DNA of 56,407 bases from Flaviaesturariibacter aridisoli. Its GTDB lineage: Bacteria; Bacteroidota; Bacteroidia; Chitinophagales; Chitinophagaceae. The translations under genes were made by a program, and so were the position numbers. The notes beneath the pieces are model-generated. The model worked only from the letters and a program-made list of their open reading frames with translations, ran no database searches and was not told the origin of the DNA. Where the stretch lies: NCBI RefSeq assembly GCF_004343705.1, contig NZ_SKFH01000025.1, positions 1 through 56,407 of the forward strand, given 5' to 3'. Of the stretch, positions 15,601-23,014 are shown piece after piece (position 1 is the first letter of the stretch; every line of letters starts with the position of its first letter).

Positions 15601-16266
15601 TTAGGGTTTTCCGCCGATAACGACCACGATTTCTCCCTTCACCCCTTTTTGCGCAAAGTGGTCGTGCACCTCCTGAAGCGGGCCCCGGACGTGCTCTTCA
15701 AACAACTTGCTTACCTCGCGGCTGACGCTGCAGGGGCGGTCCGCACCGAAGTAGGTGATGAACTCGGCCAGCGATTTCACGAGGCGCATCGGCGACTCGT
15801 AGAGCACGATCGTGCGTTCGTCCTGCGCCAGCTCCGTGAGCAGCGTATGGCGTCCTTTTTTGGGAGGCAGAAAGCCTTCAAAGCAAAAGCGGTTGGTGGG
15901 CAGGCCGCTGCTGACGAGGGCCGGCACAAAGGCCGTGGCGCCGGGCAGGCTTTCTATTTTGATCCCGTTGCGTACGCATTCGCGCACCAGTAGAAATGCG
16001 GGATCGGAGATACCCGGCGTGCCGGCATCGGTGATCACGGCCATCTTCTTTCCGGCCAGCAGTTGATCCACGAGGTGTTGCAGCACCTTGTGCTCGTTGT
16101 GCTGGTGGTAAGGCGACAGCGGCTTCTGGATATTGTAGTGCTGCAGCAGCTTCGACGAGATGCGCGTGTCTTCGGCCAGGATCAGGTCCACGTCCTGCAG
16201 CACTTCCAGCGCACGCAGCGTGATATCCTTGAGATTACCGATGGGAGTGGGAACTAAATAAAGCAT
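15601..16266 (-). CDS. rsmI: 16S rRNA (cytidine(1402)-2'-O)-methyltransferase
   Basis: This 221-residue tetrapyrrole-methylase-fold enzyme transfers a methyl group from SAM to the 2'-O of C1402 in the ribosomal decoding centre. The start MLYLVPTPIGNLKDITLRAL is diagnostic. VITDAGTPGISDP (around residue 78) and LPGATAFVPAL (around 108) are the SAM-binding loops, and FCFEGFLPPKKGRH follows. It lacks the extra C-terminal domain found in longer homologues, as is usual in Bacteroidota. It lies downstream of purS on the same strand, with word repeats between them. Confidence 0.96.
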   Translation of the reverse strand: MLYLVPTPIGNLKDITLRALEVLQDVDLILAEDTRISSKLLQHYNIQKPLSPYHQHNEHKVLQHLVDQLLAGKKMAVITDAGTPGISDPAFLLVRECVRNGIKIESLPGATAFVPALVSSGLPTNRFCFEGFLPPKKGRHTLLTELAQDERTIVLYESPMRLVKSLAEFITYFGADRPCSVSREVSKLFEEHVRGPLQEVHDHFAQKGVKGEIVVVIGGKP

Positions 16267-16337
16267 GGAAGTGGGAAGTTTGAAGTGGGGAGTGAAAGAG
16301 CATAAACCTGCTTCCGACTTCCCACTTCGGACTTTTA
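16255..16337. repeat. Word repeat pair between rsmI and purS
   Basis: GGAAGTGGGAAGTTTGAAG-type words lie at 16266-16296 and the inverted CTTCCGACTTCCCACTTCGG words at about 16311-16330. The right arm abuts the purS stop and the left arm the rsmI start, so this repeat sits between two same-strand genes. Confidence 0.6.
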
Positions 16338-16580
16338 TACTTTCTCTATTTCGTAGTATTCCATCACCGCGTTGGCGAGCAGCTTCTTACTGGCTTCATC
16401 GGCAATAACGCGGGCGGCTTCTTCCGACTCGGCTTCGATCTGCAGGGTGATGCGCTTGCCGATGCGTACGTCGCCTACGCCCTTGAGGCCCAGGTTCGAC
16501 AATCCGTTGAGCACAGCTTTTCCCTGCGGATCCAGCAGGTCTTTGAGCGGCATTACATTCACCTGAATCGTATAGGTCAT
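16335..16580 (-). CDS. purS: Phosphoribosylformylglycinamidine synthase subunit PurS
   Basis: This 81-residue protein is the small bridging subunit that links PurL and PurQ in the fourth step of purine synthesis. The pattern is typical: MLPLK-like start (VMPLKDLLDPQGKAV), GLKGVGDVRIGKRITLQI, and a C-terminal helix and strand ending YYEIEKV. Length matches the family. No purL or purQ is in this window, so the gene is away from its partners, as often happens in Bacteroidota. Confidence 0.95.
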   Translation of the reverse strand: MTYTIQVNVMPLKDLLDPQGKAVLNGLSNLGLKGVGDVRIGKRITLQIEAESEEAARVIADEASKKLLANAVMEYYEIEKV

Positions 16581-16644
16581 GGAGAAAGGTTTTTGAGCGG
16601 TTTTTAGGGTTCTGAAGGTTCCGGTGCAAAGTAAAGCGAATACC

Positions 16645-16764
16645 GGCGAAAGGTTAATTGGTCTATTGGTTTATTAGTTGATTGGTAACCGGTTCAACGA
16701 GTTTGGAGTAACTGGTGGCGAAGAACAATCCTTACCAATAAACCAGTAGCCGAATAGTCCATTA
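16645..16764. repeat. Word repeat pair between pssA and purS
   Basis: Left words TTGGTCTATTGGTTTATTAG (from about 16658) face inverted words CCAATAAACCAGTAGCCGAA (from about 16735). The right arm touches the pssA stop. There is no strong hairpin with a T-run between them. Confidence 0.6.
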
Positions 16765-17583
16765 CACCGTGATGTCTGTTTCCTCGCGGTCGGTCTTCGG
16801 GCTCACTGCGGAGACTGCCGGCTCTTTTACGAAGAAAGACAGCACTACATACAGGAGGAAGATAGCCGGCACCGAGAGCCAGCCCAACAGGATGATCAGT
16901 ACGATCCCGGCCGCGACGAGCGCATATTTGAGGCCGTTGTTGCGCAGCGAGTAGTCGCGGAACTTGAGCGCCATCATCGAATGACGGCTGACCATAAGGT
17001 AAGCCACCAGCGCAATGAGCGCATACAGCACCCAGGGGTTCAGCAGGAAGCGCGCGATGTTCCAGTCCTGGTCGTACCAGAGCACCAGCGGCAGCGAGGC
17101 CACCAGCAGGCCGCCGGCGGGTGAAGGCACACCTTCAAAGCTGTATTTCTGCGTGGTGCTGATATTGAACTTGGCCAGGCGCCAGGCTACGGCGATGGTA
17201 AAGACAAAGGCCGGGAGCAGCGCCGCCCAGCTCACCTCGAGACCGTTCTCGTTTTGCGCATAGGCCATGCGCAGCAGCTGGTACAGGATCATCCCCGGCG
17301 CCACGCCGAACGACACCATGTCGCTGAGCGAGTCGAGCTGCTCGCCCATGCCGCTTTGCGCCTTCAGCAGGCGCGCCAGGAAGCCGTCCAGGAAATCCAC
17401 TACCGCCGCCGCAAAAAGAAACAGCGAGCCCCACCAGATCTTCTCCGGGAAATTAACGATCGTGCCCGTGGCCGATTCGTCGCTGAGGGCAATGATGTTC
17501 TCGCCCGTTTGCAGCACGCACACAATGGCGAGGCAACCGAAGACGAGGTTCAGGAGGGTAAAGAAATTCGGGACTTGCTTCAT
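16762..17583 (-). CDS. pssA: CDP-diacylglycerol--serine O-phosphatidyltransferase
   Basis: This 273-residue integral membrane enzyme makes phosphatidylserine from CDP-diacylglycerol and serine, the route to phosphatidylethanolamine. The CDP-alcohol phosphotransferase motif DGx2ARx8Gx3Dx3D is present (DFLDGFLARLL, then GEQLDSLSD), near residues 65-90, and about eight membrane segments follow the family layout. The start MKQVPNFFTLLNL at 17583 is the family N-terminus; 21 upstream in-frame codons are excluded because they overlap a promoter box. Confidence 0.95.
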   Translation of the reverse strand: MKQVPNFFTLLNLVFGCLAIVCVLQTGENIIALSDESATGTIVNFPEKIWWGSLFLFAAAVVDFLDGFLARLLKAQSGMGEQLDSLSDMVSFGVAPGMILYQLLRMAYAQNENGLEVSWAALLPAFVFTIAVAWRLAKFNISTTQKYSFEGVPSPAGGLLVASLPLVLWYDQDWNIARFLLNPWVLYALIALVAYLMVSRHSMMALKFRDYSLRNNGLKYALVAAGIVLIILLGWLSVPAIFLLYVVLSFFVKEPAVSAVSPKTDREETDITV

Positions 17584-17602
17584 GAAGAGCGGGTTAGTGG
17601 GA

Positions 17603-17610
17603 CAAATATA
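17603..17610 (-). promoter_or_regulatory. -7 promoter box of pssA
   Basis: Read on the minus strand, TATATTTG matches TAnnTTTG and lies 19 nt before the pssA ATG. Confidence 0.55.
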
Positions 17611-17637
17611 ACGACATGGGGTCGGGAAGCCCCAGGC

Positions 17638-17772
17638 AACCGTCATTGCGAGGGAGCGTAGCGGACGAAGCTATCTCATGCTCACCTACTCAAGTGCCTC
17701 AAGAGGCTCCGGAGTCAAGAGGGTAAGATTGCTTCGTTGTCTTCCTCCGGTCGCCGCCTCGCAATGACGGTT
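17638..17772. repeat. GTCATTGCGAGG-type palindromic intergenic repeat
   Basis: The left arm AACCGTCATTGCGAGGGAGC (17638-17657, continuing to GAAGCTATCTC) pairs with the right arm AAGATTGCTTC...CGCAATGACGGTT (17726-17772). The GTCATTGCGAGG...GAAGCAATCT word is a widespread intergenic repeat in many bacterial phyla. It lies between pssA and the M24 peptidase gene. Confidence 0.75.
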
Positions 17773-17781
17773 CCGATGAGC

Positions 17782-19071
17782 CTAGCCTCGCATCGCCGCC
17801 TCGATCTCTTCCACCGTGATCGGGATGCCGTCAAACAGGTCCACGTTGCCGTCTTTCGTGATCCATATGTTGTTTTCGATGCGGATGCCCATTCCTTCTT
17901 CTTCGATGTAAATGCCCGGCTCCACGGTCAGCAGCATGCCTTCCAGCAGGGGGCCGCTGCGGGTGCCGAGGTCGTGCACGTCGAGGCCGAGGTGGTGCGA
18001 GATGCCGTGGTACAAGTACTTGCGGTAAGCGCGGTTGTCGGCGTCCTCGTTTTTCACATCGCTTTCGGAAAGCAGCCCGATCTGCACAAACTGCTTCGTG
18101 GCCTCCTCCCCTACTTTGTCGGTATAGTCCAGGATGGAGATGCCCGGCTTCAGCAGGCTTTTGGCGTAGTTGTGCAGGTGCAGGCAGGCGTTGTACACTT
18201 CGGCCTGCCGCGCCGTAAACTTCCCGTTGACCGGGATGGTACGTGAGAGGTCGGCGTTGTAGCCGCCATAGGCCGCGCCGAAGTCGAGCAGCAGCAGCTC
18301 ACCGTCTTTACACTCCGCGTTGTTGCTTACGTAGTGCAGCGTACGGGCCCGGTCGCCGGAAGCGATGATGGAGCTGTAAGCCTCGCCCGAGGCGCGCTGC
18401 GACAGGAAGCTGTGCACGATCTCCGCTTCAATCTCATATTCCATCACGCCCGGTTTTACGAAGCGGCATACCCGCTCAAAGGTGTTGGCCGTGATGGCGA
18501 TGGCCTGCCGCGTCACCTCGATCTCGAAGGGCGTTTTTACTGCGCGCAGCTCGCCCAGGATGCGGGCGGCCCGCTCGAAGCGGTGCAGGGGATAGCGCCG
18601 CTGCAGCTCGGCGATGTAGCGGTAGTCGCGGGTTTCGAAAAAAGGACCCCGGCGGTCGTTCTCGTTGCTGTCGAGGTAAATATTGTCGGCGGCATGGATC
18701 CAGCCCTGGAGCAGGCCCTCGAGGCTGTCGAGCCAAACGATGCTGCTTATGCCCGAGATCGCGGTGGCCTCCTCGCGGCGAAGCCGCTTGCCGTCCCACT
18801 TTTCCTTCAGCTCGTTGGGGCGCACCAGCACGAGCACCTCGCGGTACTTCGGGTCGGGGTTGTCGGGAAACAGGATGACCATCGAGTCTTCCTGCTGGAT
18901 GCCGCACAGCCAATACAGGTCGCTGTTCTGGCGGAAGGGATGCAGCGCGTCGCCGTTGGCGGGGTATTCGTCGGCCGAAAGAAAGATGGCGATCGAACGG
19001 GGCGCCAGGCGCTCCACGAAGCGGCGGCGGTTGCTGCTGAAGAGCTCGGGATTGAGGGGCAAGTGCTTCAT
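17782..19071 (-). CDS. Xaa-Pro aminopeptidase (M24B family)
   Basis: This 429-residue cytoplasmic dimetal peptidase removes N-terminal residues preceding proline. The N-terminal AMP_N domain (residues about 1-140) has the typical FRQNSDLYWLCG segment. The C-terminal pita-bread domain carries the metal ligands: the two Asp in LLLDFGAAYGGYNADLSRT, the His in HGISHHLGLDVHD, and the two Glu in VEPGIYIEEEGMGIRIEN. It starts MKHLPLNPELF at 19071. It is transcribed away from pckA. Confidence 0.94.
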   Translation of the reverse strand: MKHLPLNPELFSSNRRRFVERLAPRSIAIFLSADEYPANGDALHPFRQNSDLYWLCGIQQEDSMVILFPDNPDPKYREVLVLVRPNELKEKWDGKRLRREEATAISGISSIVWLDSLEGLLQGWIHAADNIYLDSNENDRRGPFFETRDYRYIAELQRRYPLHRFERAARILGELRAVKTPFEIEVTRQAIAITANTFERVCRFVKPGVMEYEIEAEIVHSFLSQRASGEAYSSIIASGDRARTLHYVSNNAECKDGELLLLDFGAAYGGYNADLSRTIPVNGKFTARQAEVYNACLHLHNYAKSLLKPGISILDYTDKVGEEATKQFVQIGLLSESDVKNEDADNRAYRKYLYHGISHHLGLDVHDLGTRSGPLLEGMLLTVEPGIYIEEEGMGIRIENNIWITKDGNVDLFDGIPITVEEIEAAMRG

Positions 19072-19380
19072 GACGGCAATGTAGGCGGGAAACGGGAATC
19101 GGCAATGAGTCGTGAAGCGTGAGCCGTCAGCCGTGAACCGTCCGTCCTGGCTAAAGTGAGCGCCCGTTCGTTAATTAAAAAGAACCTGCAGCTCTGGCAT
19201 AATTCTTTTACTGCAAGGAACCTTTCACTACCTCACCCATGGCCGAAGCGCCTTATTCCGAACGAGCCGCGCGCGCCTCACCGCTCACGGCTGACGATCC
19301 TAATGTGTACCCGTCACACGGCGCGAAAAATGCTAAGACACAAACTTTTACCTTTGTATTCTAAACAAACGATTGCTTCT
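19072..19380. other. Divergent intergenic region, M24 peptidase / pckA
   Basis: It holds GTGAGCCGTCAGCCGTGAAC-type words near 19118-19141 and inverted CTCACCGCTCACGGCTGACG words at 19276-19295, with no strong T-run hairpin between. The pckA -7 box is at its right end. No gene is seen; the upstream extension of the pckA frame is repeat-derived. Confidence 0.6.
19349..19356 (+). promoter_or_regulatory. -7 promoter box of pckA
   Basis: TACCTTTG matches TAnnTTTG exactly, with 24 nt to the ATG at 19381. Confidence 0.6.
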
Positions 19381-20985
19381 ATGTCAGTACCTACAATTTC
19401 CTTCCCGAAGGGGAAGCTGGTGACGATTGGCCTTACCAACACGGATGTCATTCATTATCAGTCTACACCCGAAGAACTCGTGCAGGACTCCCTGCGCCTG
19501 GGTGAAGGAGAGCTCACCGACAGCGGCGCCCTTGCCATCCGGACCGGGGAGTTTACGGGCCGCTCACCGCAGGACAAATTCACCGTCAAGGACGAAACCA
19601 CCGAGAACACCGTTCACTGGAACAACTTCAACATCCCGATTGAAGAAAAGTATTTCTTTATCATCAAGGAGCAGATCCTGGCTTACCTCAACCAGCAGCC
19701 CGAACTCTGGGTGCGCGACTGCTACGCCTGCGCCGACCCGCGCTACCGCCTCAACATCCGCGTGGTGACCGAAAAGCCCTGGACCAACCTCTTCGCCTAC
19801 AACATGTTCCTCCGCCCCGAAGAAGAGGAACTGGAAGACTTTGAAGCCGAGTGGACCGTACTCTCCGCCCCCGGCCTGCACCTCGACCCCGCCGTTTGCG
19901 GCACCCGCCAGCACAACGCCGCCGTGGTTTCCTTCAAGCACAAGACCATCCTCATCGCCGGCAGCGGTTATACCGGTGAGACCAAGAAAGGCATTTTCAG
20001 CGTGCTGAACTACATTCTCCCGCAGGAAAAAGGTGTGCTGAGCATGCACTGCTCGGCCAACATGGACGACAAAGGCGACACCGCCGTGTTCTTCGGCCTC
20101 TCCGGCACGGGCAAAACGACGCTCTCCGCCGACCCGAAGCGCAAACTGATCGGCGATGACGAGCACGGCTGGACGGCCGACGGCGTCTTCAACTTCGAAG
20201 GCGGCTGCTACGCCAAGCTGATCAACCTCTCCGAAGAGAAAGAACCCGAGATCTTCCACGCCATCCGCCCCGGCGCCATCGTGGAAAACGTGACCTTCTA
20301 CGAAGGCACCAATAAGATCAACTTCGACGACGCCTCCATCACGGAGAACACGCGCGTTTCGTACCCGCTCGATTTCATCTCCAACGCCGCCGAGCCCTCC
20401 ATCGGCAATGTGCCCCGCAACATCTTTTTCCTCACCTGCGACGCCTACGGCGTGCTGCCGCCCATCTCGAAGCTGACGAAGGGCCAGGCCATGTACCAGT
20501 TCATTTCGGGCTACACCGCCAAGGTGGCCGGCACCGAAGCGGGTGTTACCGAGCCCAAGCCGACCTTCTCGGCCTGCTTCGGCGCTCCCTTCCTGCCCCT
20601 GCACCCCGGCAAATACGCCGAGATGCTTGGTAAGAAGATGGAGGAGAACCAGGTGAACGTATGGCTGATCAACACCGGCTGGACCGGCGGCCCGTACGGC
20701 GTTGGCCACCGCATGAAGCTGGGTTATACCCGCGCCATGATCACGGCCGCCCTCGAAGGGAAGCTGGATGGCGTGGAAACCGTCAACGACCCGATTTTCG
20801 GCGTTGCGGTACCGAAGGAAGTGCCGGGCGTGCCCACCGAGGTGCTCACCCCGCGCAACACCTGGAGCGATGGTGCCGCCTACGACGAGAAGGCGAAATA
20901 CCTCGCCGGCCTGTTCGTGAAGAACTTTGAGAAATATGCCTCGGGCGTCAGCGAAGAGATCCGCAACGCCGGCCCGAAGGCCTAA
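19381..20985 (+). CDS. pckA: Phosphoenolpyruvate carboxykinase (ATP)
   Basis: This 534-residue cytosolic enzyme converts oxaloacetate and ATP to phosphoenolpyruvate, CO2 and ADP in gluconeogenesis. The kinase P-loop GLSGTGKTTLSADP is near residues 239-252, followed by IGDDEHGW and the substrate/metal segment FEGGCYAKLINLS. The arginine-containing RSPQDKF motif is near residue 62. Length matches the ATP-dependent family. I start at the ATG at 19381 (MSVPTISFP), after a good promoter box, rather than the 75-codon upstream extension. A terminator follows, then phased array 2. Confidence 0.97.
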   Translation: MSVPTISFPKGKLVTIGLTNTDVIHYQSTPEELVQDSLRLGEGELTDSGALAIRTGEFTGRSPQDKFTVKDETTENTVHWNNFNIPIEEKYFFIIKEQILAYLNQQPELWVRDCYACADPRYRLNIRVVTEKPWTNLFAYNMFLRPEEEELEDFEAEWTVLSAPGLHLDPAVCGTRQHNAAVVSFKHKTILIAGSGYTGETKKGIFSVLNYILPQEKGVLSMHCSANMDDKGDTAVFFGLSGTGKTTLSADPKRKLIGDDEHGWTADGVFNFEGGCYAKLINLSEEKEPEIFHAIRPGAIVENVTFYEGTNKINFDDASITENTRVSYPLDFISNAAEPSIGNVPRNIFFLTCDAYGVLPPISKLTKGQAMYQFISGYTAKVAGTEAGVTEPKPTFSACFGAPFLPLHPGKYAEMLGKKMEENQVNVWLINTGWTGGPYGVGHRMKLGYTRAMITAALEGKLDGVETVNDPIFGVAVPKEVPGVPTEVLTPRNTWSDGAAYDEKAKYLAGLFVKNFEKYASGVSEEIRNAGPKA

Positions 20986-21012
20986 GTAGCTACGCTTGCT
21001 GTATGATTGACA

Positions 21013-21046
21013 GAGTCCCGGCCTTGCGCCGGGACTTCTTTTTTTC
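21013..21046 (+). terminator. Terminator of pckA
   Basis: GTCCCGGC and GCCGGGAC form an 8-bp stem followed by a T-rich tract. Confidence 0.85.
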
Positions 21047-21092
21047 TGGGACTGAAGTCCCAGGCGAAAAAGGGCGCCGCTATGCGGCGAAG

Positions 21093-21357
21093 GCGGTTGT
21101 CCCGGTTTGAACCCACACGTAGTGTGGATGCCTTCCGGGACAAGCGGGCTGGATCTACAAGCCGTGTAAATGGCTTCCGGAACAAGCGGGAGGCATCCAC
21201 ACGACGTGTAATAGCCAACCGGAACAAGCGGAAAGGGGTTACACGGCGTGTAACAGGCAACCGGGACAACCGGAACACATTTTCACAGCGTGTAAGTACC
21301 AGCCGGAACAACCGGAGGCAGGTGACACGGCGTGTAACCGCAAACCGGGACAAGCGG
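21093..21357. repeat. Phased array 2: two boxes alternating every 21 bp
   Basis: Box A (CCGGRACAASCGG) is centred at 21141, 21183, 21225, 21267, 21309 and 21351. Box B (consensus TTACACGGCGTGTAA) is centred at 21120, 21162, 21204, 21246, 21288 and 21330. Every interval is exactly 21 bp, with a 42-bp superperiod. The copies diverge in the spacers but keep the box spacing. A partial inverted box A (GCGGTTGTCCCGG) starts the array at 21093. The sequence is unrelated to array 1 but the architecture is the same. Confidence 0.85.
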
Positions 21358-21539
21358 TGAGGTACAGGGGCGTTTCGCGCCCCTTTCCTTTGGAGAGGGG
21401 TTGGGGGTGAGGTCGGATGCCGCCGGAAAGCCGGTTTTCATCTCCAAAAAACCGCCTTTTACCGTAAGTGTCAACGGTTTGATAGCCGGCCGGAGTAATT
21501 TGAATACGAAATTCAACCGGCTCATCGTTAAACAAACCT

Positions 21540-22163
21540 ATGAACCTGACGTCCCTCGGCCTCCCGATCCTGCTGCTTGCCTTTTCCGGAATGCGTCTCA
21601 CCAGCGCCGCACCGGAAGTTACGACCGCCACTACGGAACCCTCCCTTCTTATCGCTGCCGTGTCCTCCGAAAAGCCCCTCCGCGAGGAGAGCCCGGAGCT
21701 TATTCCCTGGACGGCCCGCCGCATCGTGGGCTGGGAAGATTTCCAGTCCGCACCGGTAACCGGCACGGAAGCAGTGGCCTCCACGAGCACCTCGCTCGGC
21801 CTCACCTACCAGCTGAAGGACGGTGTGCTGACCTACAATGTGACCTGTAATTTTCAGAAAACGAAGTCCTGGGGCCTCATGAAGACGGAGTATATCCTGG
21901 CCCACGAGCAGGCGCATTTCGACATCACCGAGCTCAGTGCCCGCCGCCTGCACCAGGAGCTTTCCAGCTACGTATTTGACCGCCGCACCTTCAAGGCCGA
22001 CCTCTCGCGCATCTACAATGCCGTGGTAGCCGAAAAGGAAGCCCTCCAGAATACCTACGACCGCGAAACGGACCACAGCCGCAACCGAAAGGTGCAGGCG
22101 GAATGGCTCCAGCGCATCGACCAGCAACTGGCCGACACAGAGCCGTATGCCAGCTACCCCTGA
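21540..22163 (+). CDS. DUF922-like putative secreted Zn-dependent protease
   Basis: This 207-residue protein has an N-terminal hydrophobic export signal (about residues 3-22). The central part matches the DUF922 pattern: WEDFQ, a strand-rich segment with YQLKDGVLTYNVTCNF, then the helix ILAHEQAHFDITEL with an HExxH zinc motif at about residue 123. The C-terminal half is helical. The family is predicted to be proteolytic but has no proven substrate. The stop codon abuts a large inverted word repeat. Confidence 0.8.
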   Translation: MNLTSLGLPILLLAFSGMRLTSAAPEVTTATTEPSLLIAAVSSEKPLREESPELIPWTARRIVGWEDFQSAPVTGTEAVASTSTSLGLTYQLKDGVLTYNVTCNFQKTKSWGLMKTEYILAHEQAHFDITELSARRLHQELSSYVFDRRTFKADLSRIYNAVVAEKEALQNTYDRETDHSRNRKVQAEWLQRIDQQLADTEPYASYP

Positions 22164-22280
22164 TAATTTCAGATCTCGGATTTCAGAATTCAGATTGGAA
22201 TCAAATAATAGAAAATGGATCGCTGTGCGATCCATTTTCTATTTAAATCTGAAATCCGAGATCTGAAATCTGAGATTATT
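22160..22280. repeat. Large inverted word repeat with central terminator
   Basis: The left arm (22165-22197, words TTTCAGATCTCGGATTTCAG) is almost the exact inverse of the right arm (22244-22276, words CTGAAATCCGAGATCTGAAA), with a perfect terminator hairpin in the middle. Together they could fold into one stem of more than 40 bp. Both arms abut the stop codons of the convergent genes. Confidence 0.8.
22212..22238. terminator. Bidirectional terminator
   Basis: AAAATGGATCGC pairs with GCGATCCATTTT around a TGT loop. Confidence 0.9.
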
Positions 22281-22731
22281 CAAATACGTGAAACCGGATC
22301 GCCATCTGCAGCCAGCTCTTCGTGTCGCGGCCCTCGATATTGGCGGGGGTCCACTTGCCGCTGTTCTTAACCAGCTGCAGGGCGGCCTGCTCGAGGCCGT
22401 AGCCCACTTCCTTACCGATCGTGCGGCTTTCGCCCACCGAGCCGTCGGCATTGATGGCAAAGCGCACGGTGACCACGTAAAAGCCGGTTTTGAGCCCCTG
22501 CTTAGCGGCTTCGAGGCCGGCATTGAGCACGAGGGCCGAGGAATTCACATAACGGCTCCACTTGTCGTTGCCACCGGGGAAGAAGGGCGGCGTATCGACA
22601 TAGGGATATACAAAATCACTGTTGGCTAAATAAGAGCGGACATCCTGGAGGCTTTGGCGCTCGGTGTCGGTCTGGGCAAAAGCGGCGCTGGCGGTCAGGG
22701 CCAGGACAAAGGCGATGAAGGTGCGTTTCAT
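22276..22731 (-). CDS. Periplasmic protein with TonB C-terminal-like domain
   Basis: This 151-residue protein has a signal peptide (FIAFVLALTASAAFAQ) and no membrane anchor or proline-rich region, so it is not a complete TonB. Residues about 80-150 follow the TonB C-terminal pattern: GFYVVTVRFAINADGSVGESR, a helix with LEQAALQLVKNSGKWTPA, and a final strand LQMAIRFHVF. It may bind outer-membrane receptors or act as a stand-alone module. Fold assignment is fairly confident; function is open. Confidence 0.75.
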   Translation of the reverse strand: MKRTFIAFVLALTASAAFAQTDTERQSLQDVRSYLANSDFVYPYVDTPPFFPGGNDKWSRYVNSSALVLNAGLEAAKQGLKTGFYVVTVRFAINADGSVGESRTIGKEVGYGLEQAALQLVKNSGKWTPANIEGRDTKSWLQMAIRFHVFE

Positions 22732-22856
22732 GAGAATAGGGAGTAGGTTAACAACACCCTACTGAAAACAAATAGCGTGCGGATTATTTTTAATATGAAC
22801 GCGCCTTATGGATGGGGTCTTTGTTGCCCGGTTTGAGCGGGAAAGGTTGGGGAAGG

Positions 22857-23010
22857 GAAACAAGGATCTTAACCGCGAAGAGAATAAGAAAAGAAGTTGG
22901 TACGCAAAGGGTAAACGAAATGAACCTGCCAAAGGCAGGTCCATTCATATTCTTAGAGAAGCGCTTATTCTCTTCTTTTCTTAGCGGTGAAAAACCTTCT
23001 TCTCCTTAGC
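22857..23010. repeat. AACCGCGAAGAGAA word repeat pair with central hairpin
   Basis: Left words AACCGCGAAGAGAATAAGAA (22871-22890) face right words CTTATTCTCTTCTTTTCTTA (22967-22986) and GCGGTGAAAAACC. A hairpin ACCTGCC/GGCAGGT (22924-22940) is in the middle. The same words recur at 32765-32935. Confidence 0.7.
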
Positions 23011-23014
23011 CTCC

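Larger units (their letters stand above)
20986..21539. other. Repeat-filled interval between pckA and the DUF922 gene
   Basis: In order it contains the pckA terminator, a GGGACTGAAGTCCC hairpin (21048-21061), phased array 2 (21093-21357), and a CCCCTTTCCTTTGGAGAGGGG repeat near 21380-21400. Open frames across the array encode Arg-rich 14-residue repeats on both strands, which I read as by-products. Confidence 0.7.

Noticed and set aside
21093-21357. A CRISPR array
   Set aside because: Units are contiguous palindromic boxes with no constant 25-40 bp repeat and no unique spacers, and no cas genes are near.
21007-21360. An Arg-rich 14-residue-repeat protein encoded across array 2
   Set aside because: Both strands give similar open repeat peptides because the 42-bp unit is divisible by three and lacks stops. 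Symmetric DNA boxes explain the conservation better than a peptide.
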